This document shows positions 15,455-17,331 of a stretch of 17,331 bases of DNA, in pieces (position 1 is the first letter of the stretch; each line of letters starts with the position of its first letter). The position numbers were made by a program, and so were the translations under genes. Source of the DNA: Bacteroidales bacterium UBA1253 (GTDB taxonomy: Bacteria > Bacteroidota > Bacteroidia > Bacteroidales > Paludibacteraceae); the NCBI GenBank assembly GCA_002308815.1, contig DBVX01000051.1:29244-46574 (forward strand), read 5' to 3'. Below the pieces are notes generated by a model that saw nothing but the letters and a program-made list of their open reading frames with translations, searched no databases and was not told where the DNA came from.

Positions 15455-15474
15455 ATCGTTGGATATTAGCCGGG

Positions 15475-16248
15475 TTATTTCATAGGTATATAGTTCAGCA
15501 CAGTGACAAGCAATGACACCGAACTGGTAATCAGTGCTATAAAACCAGAATAACTTTCCTGCTTGAAGAAAGCCGAAGGCTCACGGCTCACGTAAATTAA
15601 GTCATTCGGATAGATATAATAGTATTTTGAGTCAATCAGTGTATTGGTACGCATATCGAATTCCAGCACTTCAGGCTCGGCATTGCCGTGGGGACGGATG
15701 ATGCGTATATGTCTGCGGTCGCCGGAATTCAACACACGCCCGGACATCGCCAGTGCCTGATAAATTGTCATACGCTCCTTATAGATATAACGCACACCTG
15801 AACTGACATCGCCCAATACGGTGAAATATTTGTTATACAACGCCAGTTTTATCTCCGCGTCCGGGATGAGTTCGCGCATATACCGTTTCACCGTGTCCTG
15901 CGCCTCCAATTCGGTCAGTCCCTCCAAACGTATCGGCTGGAGAAACGGGAGATTGACCGTCCCGTCGGAATAAATCCTGTATGAATACGTATATTGTCCA
16001 TAGCCTCCTGAGTTGCTTCCAAGATCCTGTGCAAGTGTCTTGCCCAATGTCTCATCAAGGGTGATGATACGATAGACTATCTCATCGTTGACCTGTAGGC
16101 GGTACGGCTGGTACCCCACACTGTCGTAATGCGGAAGATCCTTGCGATCCTGCAACAATCCCACCTGCTTATGACCGTAACAGCCCGTCAGAAGCATTGC
16201 CAATAAAAAAACAAGACAATACGCGATGTGTGAACTCGTTCTCGTCAT
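15475..16248 (-). CDS. Wza-like polysaccharide export lipoprotein (second of two)
   Basis: A 257-residue outer-membrane export lipoprotein. The signal peptide ends in the lipobox LTGC (Cys23). A polysaccharide-export domain follows (about 45-130, with LQVNDEIVYRI and SDGTVNLPFLQPIRLEG), then an SLBB-type domain (about 140-215, with YTVLGDVSSG and ERMTIYQALAMSGRV). It ends in a hydrophobic C-terminal helix (about 231-252), which in E. coli Wza crosses the outer membrane. The residues after Cys (YGHK) lack the acidic surface-export signal, consistent with a periplasm-facing body. The start overlaps the stop of the upstream paralogue as ATGA (16245-16248). The kinase gene follows after 20 bases, the standard Wza-Wzc partnership. 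Confidence 0.93.
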   Translation of the reverse strand: MTRTSSHIAYCLVFLLAMLLTGCYGHKQVGLLQDRKDLPHYDSVGYQPYRLQVNDEIVYRIITLDETLGKTLAQDLGSNSGGYGQYTYSYRIYSDGTVNLPFLQPIRLEGLTELEAQDTVKRYMRELIPDAEIKLALYNKYFTVLGDVSSGVRYIYKERMTIYQALAMSGRVLNSGDRRHIRIIRPHGNAEPEVLEFDMRTNTLIDSKYYYIYPNDLIYVSREPSAFFKQESYSGFIALITSSVSLLVTVLNYIPMK

Positions 16249-17102
16249 TTGGAAGCGTTGATAATACGTTGCACAATACCATACACAAGACCTCCGAACG
16301 AAATGGTCGTCGCTGTCACAGCGATAGCGGTGGCTATGTTATTCACACGGAAAGCCTTGCCCGGCAACTGCTGCAGATAAATCACGTCGTTCGGCTCCAC
16401 ATAGTAATACTCGGAGTTGATGATGTCCTTCGACCGCATATCAAACTCTATTACCTTGGTATGCCCCTCTTTTTCGCGCACAATCTTCACCTTTGATCGG
16501 TCGGACCAGTCACCCACATCACCAGCCTGCGCAATGGCCTCATAGATGGTCATCTTCTCGCGGCGGATGGAAAAATTACCCGAACCGCTCTCGCTGATGA
16601 CACTGTACATACGCTGCACCACATTCACATCCACAGAAACCATCTTGTAGTCGCCGTAATCCTTGATGTACGTGGTCAGTTCCTCCTCAAGACGGTACTT
16701 AATCTGACGGGTGTTCATCCCCCTCACATAGAGTCTGCCGACCAAAGGGAAATCAATAGTACCGTCATCCATGACTAGATATGTGTATAGTTCGCTGGAG
16801 TTCCCCTGACTCGCCGTATTCACCATCCGGTAAGCATCGGCTCGACCACCCAGTGCCGCAGAGAACAGTTTCTGCACCTGTTGGTCAACAGAGTGAACGC
16901 GAATATACAGTCTGTCTCCCATACGCAACTCATAGTCCTCATACGAAACCGTATCTGAATAAGAGGGAATATGGTTGTTTTTGGTTGGCTCCTGCATAAG
17001 GTTAATCTTCCTGCTTGTTACGCATGAAGACAGTATACACACCGCCACCATTGTTGTAAAAAACAGCCGACGCACAGGATATATGAGTAGATTCATTCGC
17101 AT
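16245..17102 (-). CDS. Wza-like polysaccharide export lipoprotein (first of two)
   Basis: A paralogue of the next gene, with the same architecture. It has a lipobox LSSC (Cys27 from this start), an export domain (YELRMGDRLYIRVHS, then DDGTIDFPLVGRLYVRG), an SLBB-type domain (REKMTIYEAIAQAGDV), and a hydrophobic C-terminal helix before INASK. I chose the ATG at 17102, which gives 285 residues, a normal signal length and an A-rich upstream region. Starts at 17129 (9 residues longer, overlapping the preceding gene) or 17096 are possible, while 17186 lies well inside the preceding gene and is unlikely. It is 13 bases from the Gfo/Idh stop and overlaps the next gene by 4 bases. Confidence 0.9.
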   Translation of the reverse strand: MRMNLLIYPVRRLFFTTMVAVCILSSCVTSRKINLMQEPTKNNHIPSYSDTVSYEDYELRMGDRLYIRVHSVDQQVQKLFSAALGGRADAYRMVNTASQGNSSELYTYLVMDDGTIDFPLVGRLYVRGMNTRQIKYRLEEELTTYIKDYGDYKMVSVDVNVVQRMYSVISESGSGNFSIRREKMTIYEAIAQAGDVGDWSDRSKVKIVREKEGHTKVIEFDMRSKDIINSEYYYVEPNDVIYLQQLPGKAFRVNNIATAIAVTATTISFGGLVYGIVQRIINASK

Positions 17103-17115
17103 TCTGCTATCAGGA

Positions 17116-17331
<216 letters not shown>

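Overview
The window is a piece of a Bacteroidales chromosome (phylum Bacteroidota); I cannot name the genus. The evidence is the promoter type (TTTG, 19-20 bases, then TAnnTTTG, seen clearly upstream of three genes), genes without Shine-Dalgarno sequences, and families typical of the group: a DUF4270 lipoprotein paired with a half-length glycogen synthase, a FadL/OmpP1-type porin, DUF3109, and a tyrosine autokinase with a Gly-Tyr tail. Base composition looks fairly even and no phage, insertion sequence, CRISPR array or tRNA was seen. Most of the window is housekeeping; the right end is surface polysaccharide export.

Left part, plus strand (1-7022): the end of triosephosphate isomerase, then a gamma-class carbonic anhydrase-like protein. 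A promoter follows for a GT5-type protein whose end overlaps a DUF4270 lipoprotein gene. The next promoter drives acpP, which is separated from fabF by a strong intrinsic terminator; fabF is followed by asd and a U32 family (TrhP-like) gene joined to asd by an ATGA overlap.

Middle (7023-10720): a four-gene minus-strand unit, read from its promoter as Lrp/AsnC regulator, trpS, a small secreted protein, and a FadL-like outer-membrane protein. Just beyond the last stop codon lies a roughly 210-base stretch whose ends form a perfect 12-bp stem followed by a U run on the minus strand. I call this a candidate structured RNA, either a free small RNA or an elaborate 3' UTR.

The Lrp promoter is interleaved with a divergent promoter for a SAM-dependent O-methyltransferase (10776-11429). 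That gene ends tail-to-tail on a cinA gene that lacks the usual C-terminal amidase domain.

Right part, minus strand (11426-17331): one tightly packed gene string, read as the end of a Gfo/Idh sugar dehydrogenase, two tandem Wza-like export lipoproteins, a Wzc-like tyrosine autokinase, DUF3109 and cinA. The autokinase is the most striking protein: it has a Gly-Tyr hexamer-repeat tail at its C terminus and a second tyrosine array of Asn-Pro-Tyr repeats ahead of its first membrane helix. Both arrays are predicted to face the cytoplasm, where the kinase domain sits.
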